64,000 nt of DNA from an uncultured Candidatus Melainabacteria bacterium. GTDB taxonomy: Bacteria > Cyanobacteriota > Vampirovibrionia > Gastranaerophilales > Gastranaerophilaceae. Below, piece after piece: positions 16,876 to 25,475 of the stretch. The stretch spans positions 62,001-126,000 of the forward strand of contig CAKUUG010000001.1 in the NCBI GenBank assembly GCA_934692665.1, in the 5' to 3' direction. A program made the translations under genes and the position numbers. The notes below the pieces were generated by a model. The model was not told the DNA's origin and made no database searches. It saw only the letters and a list, made by a program, of their open reading frames with translations. Position 1 is the stretch's first letter; every line of letters starts with the position of its first letter.

Positions 16876-16914
16876 AAAAAAATACCTTTTGGAATATCTA
16901 AAAGGTATTTTTTT
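16876..16914. terminator. Bidirectional terminator between rplR and the RNR-like gene
   Basis: AAAAAAATACCTTTT (16876-16890) and AAAAGGTATTTTTTT (16900-16914) form a perfect 15-bp stem with a 9-base loop, with T runs on both strands. It overlaps the stop codon of the convergent minus-strand gene. Confidence 0.9.
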
Positions 16915-18154
16915 ATTTATTAAAAATGCTGATTCCTTTTAATTTTTTCTTGTATGACATTTTGATTATTTTATCTATATCGTCAATAGTTGCATTTTTA
17001 TCTAATAAAATTGTTTTTGAAATATTCCCATCAAGATATTTTTGAGCAATTGCCATAGTTTCTATTTCTTTAGCATAATTTGATTCTTTGGGCTCAATTG
17101 ATGGAGTTGTTTTTAAAAATCTAGAAGTAGTGCCTGTAGGCGATATTGCTGTTTTTAGCCCGTTTTTGTGTGCTGTTTCTTGAATTATTTTTAGCGAATT
17201 TTCTAATATAGAATTTGCTTCTTTAGAGCCGTATTCAAGATTCATTTTGTTTAACAAGTCTTGATAACCCAAAATTCCTATATAAGAGTTTTTGTCGACG
17301 ATTTTTAATCCGGATGCTAAAAGTTGTGTGTTTTTTTTGAGTTTTTGATAATCAAGTGTTTTGTGATTGTAAAATTTCGCTAAATTAATATGTCCCAAAG
17401 TTAACCCCTCACTTGGTTTTAGCGGTGTTGCGGCACAGCAATCGCAAATATAATTTTTGTTATTTGAAAAAATTACTGCCGGTTCTCCTGAATTTTTCAT
17501 AGATTTTAATAAAGTTTGATAAGTTTTTTGTGCGGCAATATCATTGTTGTCGATTTTTTTCATAAATTCATCATCAATCACAACAGACAAATCGAAACAC
17601 CATTTTGAGTAGTCTGCGTTGTCTTTTAATGTTATAAAATCAAGAATTTTTGGATGCTCTATATTCAAAAGCCCAATCCCCGCCGGTGGTCTTAATGTAG
17701 ATTTTTCACGATATTTGAAATAATTGTTAATCTTTAAAATCTCGTTTTTGGGGTCATCGAATTTGGAAAAATTTATTCCAACACCTTCGCCATTTTTTAT
17801 TTTGTCTTCCAATTCGAGAATATTTTTTGCTGTAGAATTTTTATTGTCCAATTCTACCCCAACTGCACTGTATGGATGATTGGTGTCATTGTAAACAGAA
17901 CTTGAAAGCGTAAATTCTTTGTTTTTTAGTGCAGATAAAAAATCTTCATTTTTGTATTTAAAAATTTTCATTGAAATATCTTCAAAAAACGTTGCTACAT
18001 CCTGATTTTCTTTCATAATTTTTCTTTTTAAAAACAATTTTTTATCAAAATCGCTATCGATAGAAATTTTGACAGTATCAGGTTTTTGTAATGGCAAAAA
18101 AGTTTTTTGAATTTTTGATTGTTGCAGGGAGAATAGTATCGGGTTTATTATCAT
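16913..18154 (-). CDS. Degenerate class II ribonucleotide-reductase-like protein
   Basis: 413 residues whose segment order is that of the large RNR subunit, closest to the B12-dependent NrdJ type: 'GEGVGINFSKF' (122-132), 'LRPPAGIGLLNIEHPKILDF' (154-173), 'CAATPLKPSEGLTLGHINLA' (240-259; compare CAEQPLLPYESCNLGSINLA), 'ILGYQDLLNKMNLEYGSKEA' (294-313), 'SPTGTTSRF' and 'PSIEP' (338-355), and 'YLDGNISKTILL' to 'KLKGISIF' at the C-terminus. Key residues are lost: the active-site NxCxE triad reads D238-C-C240-A-A242, keeping the radical Cys but not Asn or Glu. It is also much shorter than NrdJ. Its ATG overlaps the scpB stop (ATGA), so it is translated with smc-scpAB. Reductase activity is unlikely; a nucleotide-binding or regulatory role is possible. 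Confidence 0.75.
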   Translation of the reverse strand: MIINPILFSLQQSKIQKTFLPLQKPDTVKISIDSDFDKKLFLKRKIMKENQDVATFFEDISMKIFKYKNEDFLSALKNKEFTLSSSVYNDTNHPYSAVGVELDNKNSTAKNILELEDKIKNGEGVGINFSKFDDPKNEILKINNYFKYREKSTLRPPAGIGLLNIEHPKILDFITLKDNADYSKWCFDLSVVIDDEFMKKIDNNDIAAQKTYQTLLKSMKNSGEPAVIFSNNKNYICDCCAATPLKPSEGLTLGHINLAKFYNHKTLDYQKLKKNTQLLASGLKIVDKNSYIGILGYQDLLNKMNLEYGSKEANSILENSLKIIQETAHKNGLKTAISPTGTTSRFLKTTPSIEPKESNYAKEIETMAIAQKYLDGNISKTILLDKNATIDDIDKIIKMSYKKKLKGISIFNK

Positions 18155-18705
18155 AAGTCTTTGAGGTCTTGGGTTGCATCGAGTTTTTGCACGAGCAATT
18201 TTATGTCGCCTTTTAGTTTAAAGTATTCTTGGAATTTTTTTGTTGTTTTGATATTGAAACTTCTTCCGTTTTTGTCTTTTGTTCTTGAAATCAAACCCAT
18301 TTCAAGAAGCTCTGGAATATGTTCATAAGCACTAGGGCGAAGTTCTTTTAGAGCAGTTTGTCTTATTGGTTCTTTTAGTGCAATTACAGTCAAAGTTTTC
18401 AATACAGCAGGTTTTAATTCAACCGGACACAATTTTTCAACTATGTCCATGTGTTCTGCTTTTACTTGGATGATGTAGCCGTCTTCATCATCTATTTCTA
18501 AAGCACCATTTCTTGATGAATAATCAAACATCAAATCCAAAAGTGCCGATTCTACTTTTTCTGTGCCTTCTATTTCGTCCATACCTAAAATCTGAGCAAT
18601 TTCCAGCGGTTGCATAGCACGTGATGTAATAAACAAAACCGCCTCGACCTTTGATTTGAGGTCAGTTTCAGGAACTATATCGGATTTTATTTGAATATTA
18701 TCCAT
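18151..18705 (-). CDS. scpB: Segregation and condensation protein B
   Basis: Kleisin-interacting winged-helix dimer of the Smc-ScpAB complex. 184 residues, normal length. 'DLKSKVEAVLFITSRAMQPL' opens the first winged helix, 'ALLDLMFDYSSRNGALEIDD' follows, and the second winged helix has 'LKTLTVIALKEPIRQTALKELR' and 'LLEMGLISRTKDKNGRSF', given here in part. The start overlaps the end of scpA by 8 bases and its stop overlaps the RNR-like start by 4, so all four genes from smc are translationally linked. Confidence 0.95.
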   Translation of the reverse strand: MDNIQIKSDIVPETDLKSKVEAVLFITSRAMQPLEIAQILGMDEIEGTEKVESALLDLMFDYSSRNGALEIDDEDGYIIQVKAEHMDIVEKLCPVELKPAVLKTLTVIALKEPIRQTALKELRPSAYEHIPELLEMGLISRTKDKNGRSFNIKTTKKFQEYFKLKGDIKLLVQKLDATQDLKDL

Positions 18706-19570
18706 TGTTTTCTTCCTTTGGTTTTGCTTTTATAGCATATAATTTACCATAAAAATCTTCTTGATACACGTCGTATTGCTCTTCTCTGGTTAAAAACAAC
18801 AACGCAATAAAGGCTGAACTTCTATCAAAACCCAACAAGCACAACTCTCTTAATTCAATCATCTTTTCGTTAGACAAAATTTGTGCAAGGTTTTGTTTCA
18901 TTTTTTCAACGACTTGTTCAACGTATTCTTCGTGTGCAAGTTCTTTTATTTCTGCGGCTTTCAGTGATGCATAATTTCGAACACGTCTTTCTTTTCTGTC
19001 TAGTGCTGATTTTATTGCATATTTTTTTTCTAAATCTTCATAAAATTGGATATGACGGATTAAGTCTTTTAATGTCACTGTTCTTTTTCTGTTTAAGCGG
19101 ACAGAAGTTCTTCTTTGTAGAACTTCATCAAAAGAAACAACATTATTAGTTGAAAAATGAAGCTGTTCAACATCATCATCCATAAAACTGTCATCAAAAA
19201 AATCTTCTGCTTCAACCTCAAAATCATTCACATTAATACCTTGCAAGATATCTGATTTGATTTTTAATAGAGTTGAAGAAAAAAGAATAGCTTTTCCGAC
19301 TGAGCGGAGATTTTCCATTTTTAGTTCTGAAATTCTTTTTATGTATTTGTCGTACAAATCAACAATATCGATGTTCCATGGGTCTACTTTTCCCATTTTA
19401 ACTAAATCTAAAATTATTTCTATTGCATCGATTTGGGCATCTTTTTTTATGCCTGATTTTGAAATAAACTCACCGTTTTCGATAAAATCAATCGTTCCAT
19501 CCAGGTTTTTCATTTCGTTGTACAAATCATTATTGGTATTGTAAAAATCGGTATTGATGGCTTGTGTCAT
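18698..19570 (-). CDS. scpA: Segregation and condensation protein A (kleisin)
   Basis: Kleisin subunit bridging the Smc heads. 290 residues. The N-terminal helical domain contains 'LDLVKMGKVDPWNIDIVDLY', the family hallmark (K-D-P-x-x-I/DI pattern), then 'AILFSSTLLKIKSDILQG'. The middle is acidic ('VEAEDFFDDSFMDDDVEQL'). The C-terminal winged helix has 'LCLLGFDRSSAFIALLFL', though it reads 'CLLGFDRS' where LELVRxG is common. The start is two bases after the smc stop. Confidence 0.95.
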   Translation of the reverse strand: MTQAINTDFYNTNNDLYNEMKNLDGTIDFIENGEFISKSGIKKDAQIDAIEIILDLVKMGKVDPWNIDIVDLYDKYIKRISELKMENLRSVGKAILFSSTLLKIKSDILQGINVNDFEVEAEDFFDDSFMDDDVEQLHFSTNNVVSFDEVLQRRTSVRLNRKRTVTLKDLIRHIQFYEDLEKKYAIKSALDRKERRVRNYASLKAAEIKELAHEEYVEQVVEKMKQNLAQILSNEKMIELRELCLLGFDRSSAFIALLFLTREEQYDVYQEDFYGKLYAIKAKPKEENNG

Positions 19571-19572
19571 AA

Positions 19573-22500
19573 TTATTCATCTTTCAATTTAATGCCTGAA
19601 ATTTTTGTTATGCCTTTATCCCTTTGTGTTACGCCTATCATTCTGTCAGCGTTGTCTAGCATAGGTTTTCTTAAAGAAACAACAATAAATTGTGCTGTTT
19701 TTGCTTGGTTTGTAATAATATTGCTAAGACGTTCAACATTAGGGCCATCAAGGTGCATATCGACCTCATCAAAGGCATAAAACGGTGACGGCAAGTACTT
19801 TTGGATTGCGAATACAAAAGCAAGTGCAGTCAGCGATTTTTCTCCACCTGACATACCTGCCAATTTTTGATTCTTTTTGTCTCTGATGTTTGCAACAAAA
19901 GTTAAACCGCCTGCGAACGGGTCATCTTCATTTTCAAGAAGCAAAGACCCTTCTCCTTCTGAAATTTGGGCAAAGACTTCTTTGAAGTTTTTGTTTATAG
20001 CATGATATGCTTCTAAAAACGTTTCTTTTTTGAGGTTTTGATAACCGTTCATTCTTGATTTTATTTCGTTTTTTTCGTTTTCTAGGGTTAATACTTTTTC
20101 TTTGTAAGAATTTTGTCTTTCCAGAACCTCATCGTATTCGGTCAATGCCCTCATGTTAACATCGCCCAAATCATCCATTTTCTTTTGGAGTTTTGAAATT
20201 TTGGAATTTATTTCATCAAGCGAAATTTCATCTTTTGTAAGTTCGGAAACTTTTATTCCATTTTCTTCAAATTCTTTTAAAATATTTTCTAAAATAGGTT
20301 CTAATTCACGTCTTCTTGCTTTGAAGCTTTCTTCTTGTTCATTTAAGATATTGGAATCATTTTCTAACTTGTTTTTTTCATTTTTTAAATTTAACAACAG
20401 TTCAGAAATAGCATCTCTTTTTGTTTGAAGTTCAACCAAATTCTTGCCCAGTTCTTTTATTTCTTCTTCTAGCTCACATAATTCTTTTTTTATGTTTTCA
20501 AGGTCAATATTGAATTGTTCGATTTCGTTTTTCAATAGCTCGTTGTCGTTCAACAATTTTTCAATGTCGCTTTCACGAGTTTGTATGATATTTTGTTGAA
20601 AATTGATTTGGTTCTTGTCTTTGTCGATTTCGTTTTCTTTTTGCATAATCAATTTTTCGATTGATTTTATTTGCTCTTCGACGCCGCTTGTTTTTTCTTT
20701 TAGTTTGTTTAATTCTGATTCATCGATTAATTTTTCGACTTCGTCCAATTCTTCTTGTTTTTCGATTAGTTGTTCGTTTAATTTTATTTGTTTTTCTTCA
20801 ATCAAATCCAATTGTTTTTCAAGTTTTGAATTTTTGGTTTTCAATTCATTCAACAAATCTTCACCATTTTTTATAATAGAAGCAGATGATTCGTTGTTTG
20901 TGATTAAATTTTTCAATTCGAGTTTGGCTGAATTTAGAGCGGTTAATGTGGTTGAGTATTTTTGGCGAACATCGTTTAGTCTTCTATCCAAATCTTTTTC
21001 TTTTTGGATAGAATCTCTGTATTGTTGTTCGTAGTCTTTGTATGCTTTTTTTAATTTTTCAAGTTTCTTTTCTTCTGATTTGTCAAAAAGGCTCGTGTTT
21101 TTCTTTTTTGCACCACCTGTGATAAGACCGGATTTTTCTGTTATATCGCCATCTAGTGTTACTACTCTATATTTTCCGGCTAATTTTTTAGCACAAGATT
21201 CATCTTCTACAACAACAGTTTCGCCCAGTGCAAAATAAAATGCATCTAAATATTCATCTTCAAAGTCAATTAAATTAATTGCAAAATCAATAACACCTTT
21301 TTCTTTTGGTAATGACAGTCTAGAGGGTGTTTTTTTGATGATATCCATTGGTATGAAAGAAGCTCTATCTCTACCTTGGCTTCTTAAAACTTGGATTGCT
21401 TTGTAGGCTGTGTCTTGTGAATCAACAACAATAGAATAAGCCCTAGCTCCCATTGCGACATTTATTGCATCAACATAATCAGCTTCCACTTCTGCCAATT
21501 GTGCCAACGGCTGATGAACCCCTTTTATATGAGCATTCAAGACAGTCTCTATTCCTGCTCCCATACCTACGTTTTTGTATGCAGATTTGTTTGCTTCTGA
21601 AATTGCAATTTGTCTTTGCAAAATTTGCAATTCATGGGACAAATTGTCTTTTTGGTTTCTTGTGTTGTCTAGTTCTTCAAATGTTTTTGATTGAATGATT
21701 TTGCATTCTTCAACCTCTGTTGAGAGTTGTTCGACTTGTAGGTTTAGTTTGTCTTTTTCGTCTTCAAAAATCTTGGAAGAATTTAGAAGTTTTTCTATCT
21801 GTTGTTTTGTTTCTTCGATTTTTTCTTTGTTGTTTTTTAATTCTGACTCTAACGGAAGTTGTTCTTTTAGGATTTGAGTTTCTATATCCTTTAAATCGTC
21901 CAGTTCTTTTCTCAATTTGCTTCTGTTTTGGATGTGTTCGGAAGCTGATTTGTTTAGTCCTGTTAGTTCGGAATTTATTTTATTTAGTTCTTCTTTTTTT
22001 ATGTTTAATTGAAGATTGAAATCTTTTTGTTCTTTTTCTTTTTCTTTGATTAAATTTTCTGTTTCTACAATTTTTTGATTTGCAAGCTGAATCCCGTTTT
22101 TGTAGCCTTCAATTTGTTTTAAATTGTCGAGGGTGGTTTTTTGAGCTTGTGCAATTGCAGAATTTTTTCTTTCGATTTGTCCTTTTTTTTCTTCTGCAAG
22201 TTTTTTTACCTCAAGCTGTTTTTCTTCACCTTGTGCTTTTACTTCTGCATTTATCTCGTTGTATTTTAGCTGTGTGTCATCGAGTTTTGTTTGGTTTTCT
22301 TTGATTTTCAAAATAAGGTCTTTTTTGTTTTTTGTTGCAAGAAGAATATTTTGATGAACCATATCTAGAGAATTTTTTACATCAAAATACTTTGCACTTT
22401 GAATTTTGTTTTCAAGTTCAATTTTTTCGTCTTTGAATTTTTTGTATTTAAGAGCAACTTCTCTTTCTTGCTTTAATTGGTCGATGCGGTTATCGATTTC

Positions 22501-23070
22501 AGACATTAAGATATTTGTGTTAGAAACTCTGTCTTCGACACTTTGTATTTGATCTGTTGCAAGAGAAATTTTTCTATCAAAATCTGCAGTTCCTGCGATT
22601 TCGTCTATTATTTTTCTTCTTTCGGTTGGAGAACATTTTGTAATTTCTGTAACGTCACCTTGCATCATAACATTGTAGCTGTTTGGTGAAATATTGAATT
22701 TTTCCAGTTCAAGGTGAATTTGAGTCAGCGTCGTTGGTTTGTCGTTGTAATAGTAGTTGGACTGAACTCCGTTTTTGCCTTTTTTAATGTATCTTTTTAT
22801 AGAAAATTCTTCGTTATTATCCATCGCAAAAGTAACTTTTACGCTTGCTTCGTTTCTTTTGTTATGGTTGGTGATTAAATCGGCAACACCTTGTTCAGAA
22901 CGAAGGGTTCTTGCTGTTGTTAAACCCAACGCAAAAAGAACGCTATCAATAATGTTACTTTTTCCGGAGCCATTCGGACCAGAAATGGCCGTAAATCCTG
23001 GTAATAACGGAACTGTGACAGTGTTTGCGAATGATTTAAAATTGTCTATTTCTATTTCTTTAATGTACAT
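19573..23070 (-). CDS. smc: Chromosome partition protein Smc
   Basis: ATPase of bacterial condensin that compacts and helps segregate the chromosome. 1165 residues, full length. Head 1: 'MYIKEIEIDNFKSFANTV' and Walker A GPNGSGKS (33-40). Coiled coils run about 165-500 and 670-1010. The hinge (about 505-665) has 'GVHQPLAQLAEVEADYVDAI' and 'VITGGAKK'-type sequence ('GLITGGAKKK'). Head 2: signature 'LAGMSGGEKSLTALAFVFAI' and Walker B 'PFYAFDEVDMHLDG'. First gene of smc-scpA-scpB-RNR-like. The ATG has no strong Shine-Dalgarno; TATAGT lies 12 bases before it, so the leader would be only a few bases. Confidence 0.98.
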   Translation of the reverse strand: MYIKEIEIDNFKSFANTVTVPLLPGFTAISGPNGSGKSNIIDSVLFALGLTTARTLRSEQGVADLITNHNKRNEASVKVTFAMDNNEEFSIKRYIKKGKNGVQSNYYYNDKPTTLTQIHLELEKFNISPNSYNVMMQGDVTEITKCSPTERRKIIDEIAGTADFDRKISLATDQIQSVEDRVSNTNILMSEIDNRIDQLKQEREVALKYKKFKDEKIELENKIQSAKYFDVKNSLDMVHQNILLATKNKKDLILKIKENQTKLDDTQLKYNEINAEVKAQGEEKQLEVKKLAEEKKGQIERKNSAIAQAQKTTLDNLKQIEGYKNGIQLANQKIVETENLIKEKEKEQKDFNLQLNIKKEELNKINSELTGLNKSASEHIQNRSKLRKELDDLKDIETQILKEQLPLESELKNNKEKIEETKQQIEKLLNSSKIFEDEKDKLNLQVEQLSTEVEECKIIQSKTFEELDNTRNQKDNLSHELQILQRQIAISEANKSAYKNVGMGAGIETVLNAHIKGVHQPLAQLAEVEADYVDAINVAMGARAYSIVVDSQDTAYKAIQVLRSQGRDRASFIPMDIIKKTPSRLSLPKEKGVIDFAINLIDFEDEYLDAFYFALGETVVVEDESCAKKLAGKYRVVTLDGDITEKSGLITGGAKKKNTSLFDKSEEKKLEKLKKAYKDYEQQYRDSIQKEKDLDRRLNDVRQKYSTTLTALNSAKLELKNLITNNESSASIIKNGEDLLNELKTKNSKLEKQLDLIEEKQIKLNEQLIEKQEELDEVEKLIDESELNKLKEKTSGVEEQIKSIEKLIMQKENEIDKDKNQINFQQNIIQTRESDIEKLLNDNELLKNEIEQFNIDLENIKKELCELEEEIKELGKNLVELQTKRDAISELLLNLKNEKNKLENDSNILNEQEESFKARRRELEPILENILKEFEENGIKVSELTKDEISLDEINSKISKLQKKMDDLGDVNMRALTEYDEVLERQNSYKEKVLTLENEKNEIKSRMNGYQNLKKETFLEAYHAINKNFKEVFAQISEGEGSLLLENEDDPFAGGLTFVANIRDKKNQKLAGMSGGEKSLTALAFVFAIQKYLPSPFYAFDEVDMHLDGPNVERLSNIITNQAKTAQFIVVSLRKPMLDNADRMIGVTQRDKGITKISGIKLKDE

Positions 23071-23174
23071 TAATTTTGGTCAACTATAAACGCCTAGTAT
23101 TTTTATTAGACTATAAAAGTTGCCCTATTGTCAAATTTTTAAGACAAATTTACTATTAAAAATTTAGCTTAACT

Positions 23175-24563
23175 TTACAATGAATATCTGTCTATTATAA
23201 ACTTCTCTTTGATTTTTTCATTGTTTTTTATTTCTTTGTCTAAAATTGTGTATTTGTCTTTCATGAGATTAATTCTGGATATTGGCCAAAACATAAAGTT
23301 TGCTCTGCCTATTATTCTATCTTCATCCAAAAAGCCCCAAAAACGGCTGTCTGCAGAGTTTCCTCTGTTGTCCCCCATCATGAAGTATTTTTTTTCAGGA
23401 ATAACAAACGGACCACAGTATTTTACATCGGGATGTGAACAAGGAGTCCAGCTGCTATCGTATCCTGTTGGAGGATATTCATAGCCTGCACTGTAGATGT
23501 TGTTTGTGTAGGGTTCGTTTAGCATTTTGTCATTGATAAATACTCTATACTCGTCCAATTCTTTAACAAACTTGATTTCAAATTTGTCATTTGGCATACC
23601 GATAACACGTTTTATATAGGCTACATCTTTACAAGCAATACCTGTGAGTCTGGACAAAACTGCAAAAACTGAATTGGATAGCTTTGTGTTTGGTGGATAA
23701 AAAACTAAAATATCCCCTCTTTCTATTGCACGTTTTGGGTATTCAAGTTTTTCTACATAAACTCTATCACGTTTTTTTATAGTTGGAAACATAGATTCAG
23801 AAGGAATCCAACGCAATTCTCCGATAAAAAATCTAATCAAAATAACTGCAACCAAAACAAAAACAACAGTGTTTATAATTTCTTTTGTTGCTGTTGTGTT
23901 GTCGTTCGTATCGCAGTTGTCAAGGAAAATCTGTTTCAAAAAATAGCCCAGACCTTGTTTTTTGGTGTTTTCAAATAAAGTTTTGATATCGTTTTTCTTT
24001 TTTATAAAAAAGTTTATTATATTTACCTTGACTAAAGAAAAGAAATTGATTGGCAAAATGACATTCATCAATATACACCAAGTACCAAAAGACAAAACAG
24101 TCAAAATCAAAAAAGTAGCGAATGCTGAGTATTTTTCTGAATACAATTTTCCCAAAACCTTTACATCAGTGAGTTTTGATGAAGGGTAATTTTTGAAAAC
24201 ATAATCAGAAATATTGTTAAATAAATCGACTTTGTTTTCTTTCAAAACGTAAGGAACTGAAACTGCTATTTTTTTTGAAATTTTGTTTATATCTGTATCA
24301 TAGATTGGTGTCTTAAATACATATTCTTCAACAAAAGAATACTTAAGCCCCAAATCCAAAAGCATATTGTCGATTTTTTCTTTGTCAACTTTTTGGTTTT
24401 GGTTTATTGAATATTCAAGAACAGTACCTTTTTTGAGATAAAAATTTACTGTTTGGCAGTTACAATTGTAAATAGAGTAAAAAATTGCAAAAATCAAAAT
24501 AAAAAGTACTAAACCAAAATAATTTTTACAAAAATTTTTTATTTTATTTTTAATTGTTTCCAA
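23175..24563 (-). CDS. lepB: Signal peptidase I with a SecF-like N-terminal half
   Basis: Cleaves signal peptides at the outer face of the inner membrane. Numbered from the chosen TTG (462 residues), the catalytic Ser is near 257 in 'WIPSESMFPTI' and the general-base Lys near 318 in 'VAYIKRVIGMPND'; 'MMGDNRGNSADSRFWGFL' is box E. The first ~235 residues are extra: a membrane helix (16-31), a periplasmic region beginning 'KKGTVLEYSINQNQKVDKEK', then 'DVKVLGKLYSEKYSAFATFL' running into a second helix, which matches the order of SecF (GGTxxE, then VGPxxGxEL and a helix). A fusion with a truncated SecF-like domain is my inference. An in-frame TTG at 24605 lies upstream of the -10 box, while TTG 24563 has GAGG eight bases before it, hence this start. 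Confidence 0.88.
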   Translation of the reverse strand: METIKNKIKNFCKNYFGLVLFILIFAIFYSIYNCNCQTVNFYLKKGTVLEYSINQNQKVDKEKIDNMLLDLGLKYSFVEEYVFKTPIYDTDINKISKKIAVSVPYVLKENKVDLFNNISDYVFKNYPSSKLTDVKVLGKLYSEKYSAFATFLILTVLSFGTWCILMNVILPINFFSLVKVNIINFFIKKKNDIKTLFENTKKQGLGYFLKQIFLDNCDTNDNTTATKEIINTVVFVLVAVILIRFFIGELRWIPSESMFPTIKKRDRVYVEKLEYPKRAIERGDILVFYPPNTKLSNSVFAVLSRLTGIACKDVAYIKRVIGMPNDKFEIKFVKELDEYRVFINDKMLNEPYTNNIYSAGYEYPPTGYDSSWTPCSHPDVKYCGPFVIPEKKYFMMGDNRGNSADSRFWGFLDEDRIIGRANFMFWPISRINLMKDKYTILDKEIKNNEKIKEKFIIDRYSL

Positions 24564-24594
24564 AATATTTTCCTCTAAAAGCCGTTTTATAACA

Positions 24595-24623
24595 ATTATA
24601 ACCAAAATATAATATTTTGTTAA
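24595..24623 (-). promoter_or_regulatory. Promoter of lepB
   Basis: On the minus strand TTAACA (24623-24618), 17-base spacer, TATAAT (24600-24595), close to consensus. It overlaps the stop codon of the polyprenyl synthase gene, giving lepB its own transcript start about 25 bases before the TTG. Confidence 0.65.
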
Positions 24624-25474
24624 ATAATTTCAACCAATTCAAATAGAGCGTTTTTGTATATAGTGTCGTTTTTTAGCGTTTTTGTGGCTTTTTGTTTGTA
24701 GTCATTTATCGTGTTTTGCGTTTTTTTGATGTATTTTTCTAAATTGTTGTTTTCTTTTAATGTTTTATTTTCTTCGAAATAATAAATCAAAGGAAGGGTA
24801 TAATTTCCGTTTTTGAAGTCTGAATCTATGTCTTTTAGGTCATTTGTTATTTGGAAAGCCAGACAAAAGTTTTTAAGATACGTTTTTAATTCAATTTTTA
24901 AAACTTCATCAATTTCTTTCAAAGTAAAAAGACTTTCTAATCCTGCAAAAAACAAGTTTGCTGTTTTTGAATATGTTTTTTCAAAGTATGTTTCTTCATC
25001 TGTTATTTTTTTTGTGTTTTCATTTTGCTTTAGTTCGCCTTTTATTGTTTCAAAAATTTTTTCACTAAAAATTTCTATTATTTTTGGATTTGTTTTGCTT
25101 AAAATTCTTAATGCTAAAGAAAGCAACAAATCCCCCAACAAAACCGCCATTTTTGAATCGTATTTTGTGTTGAATGTTTTTAAATTTCGCCTGAAACAAG
25201 CAACATCAATGATATCATCATGAATCAAAGAAGCATTATGCAACAGTTCGACAGCTAGAGCAATTTTTACTGTTGTTGGGTCGTTTATTTTTAAAATTTT
25301 GGAAAACAAAAAAACAAGCTTTGGGCGAAGAAATTTTGCATTATTAAAAACAAAATCGCACAACTCATCTTTTAAAAAATTATTGGAAGTTTTGATTATA
25401 TTTTTCAATTCAATTTCAAAAATACTAAAATCTTCCTCAATTAAAGAAGTAATTTGTGCGATTTTGTCTGTCAT
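24620..25474 (-). CDS. Trans-polyprenyl diphosphate synthase
   Basis: Prenyl chain elongation from allylic diphosphate plus isopentenyl diphosphate, for a quinone side chain or similar lipid. 284 residues, a little short. 'AKFLRPKLVFLFSKIL' holds the substrate-binding K/R region, 'LLHNASLIHDDIIDVACFRR' the first Asp-rich motif (DDIID), and 'FCLAFQITNDLKDID' the second, reading NDLKD rather than DDxxD. That first Asp-to-Asn change is tolerated in some relatives but is worth note. It is the last gene of the lpx operon, starting one base after the M29 gene stop. Chain length cannot be predicted with confidence. Confidence 0.88.
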   Translation of the reverse strand: MTDKIAQITSLIEEDFSIFEIELKNIIKTSNNFLKDELCDFVFNNAKFLRPKLVFLFSKILKINDPTTVKIALAVELLHNASLIHDDIIDVACFRRNLKTFNTKYDSKMAVLLGDLLLSLALRILSKTNPKIIEIFSEKIFETIKGELKQNENTKKITDEETYFEKTYSKTANLFFAGLESLFTLKEIDEVLKIELKTYLKNFCLAFQITNDLKDIDSDFKNGNYTLPLIYYFEENKTLKENNNLEKYIKKTQNTINDYKQKATKTLKNDTIYKNALFELVEII

Positions 25475-25475
25475 T

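Noticed and set aside
19562..23089. Long plus-strand reading frames opposite smc and scpA
   Set aside because: Low-complexity Ser/Phe/Leu-rich products without motifs, explained as antisense of coiled-coil codons in AT-rich DNA.
24564..24605. TTG start at 24605 for lepB
   Set aside because: It lies upstream of the TATAAT box of its own promoter and lacks a ribosome site; the TTG at 24563 has GAGG eight bases before it.
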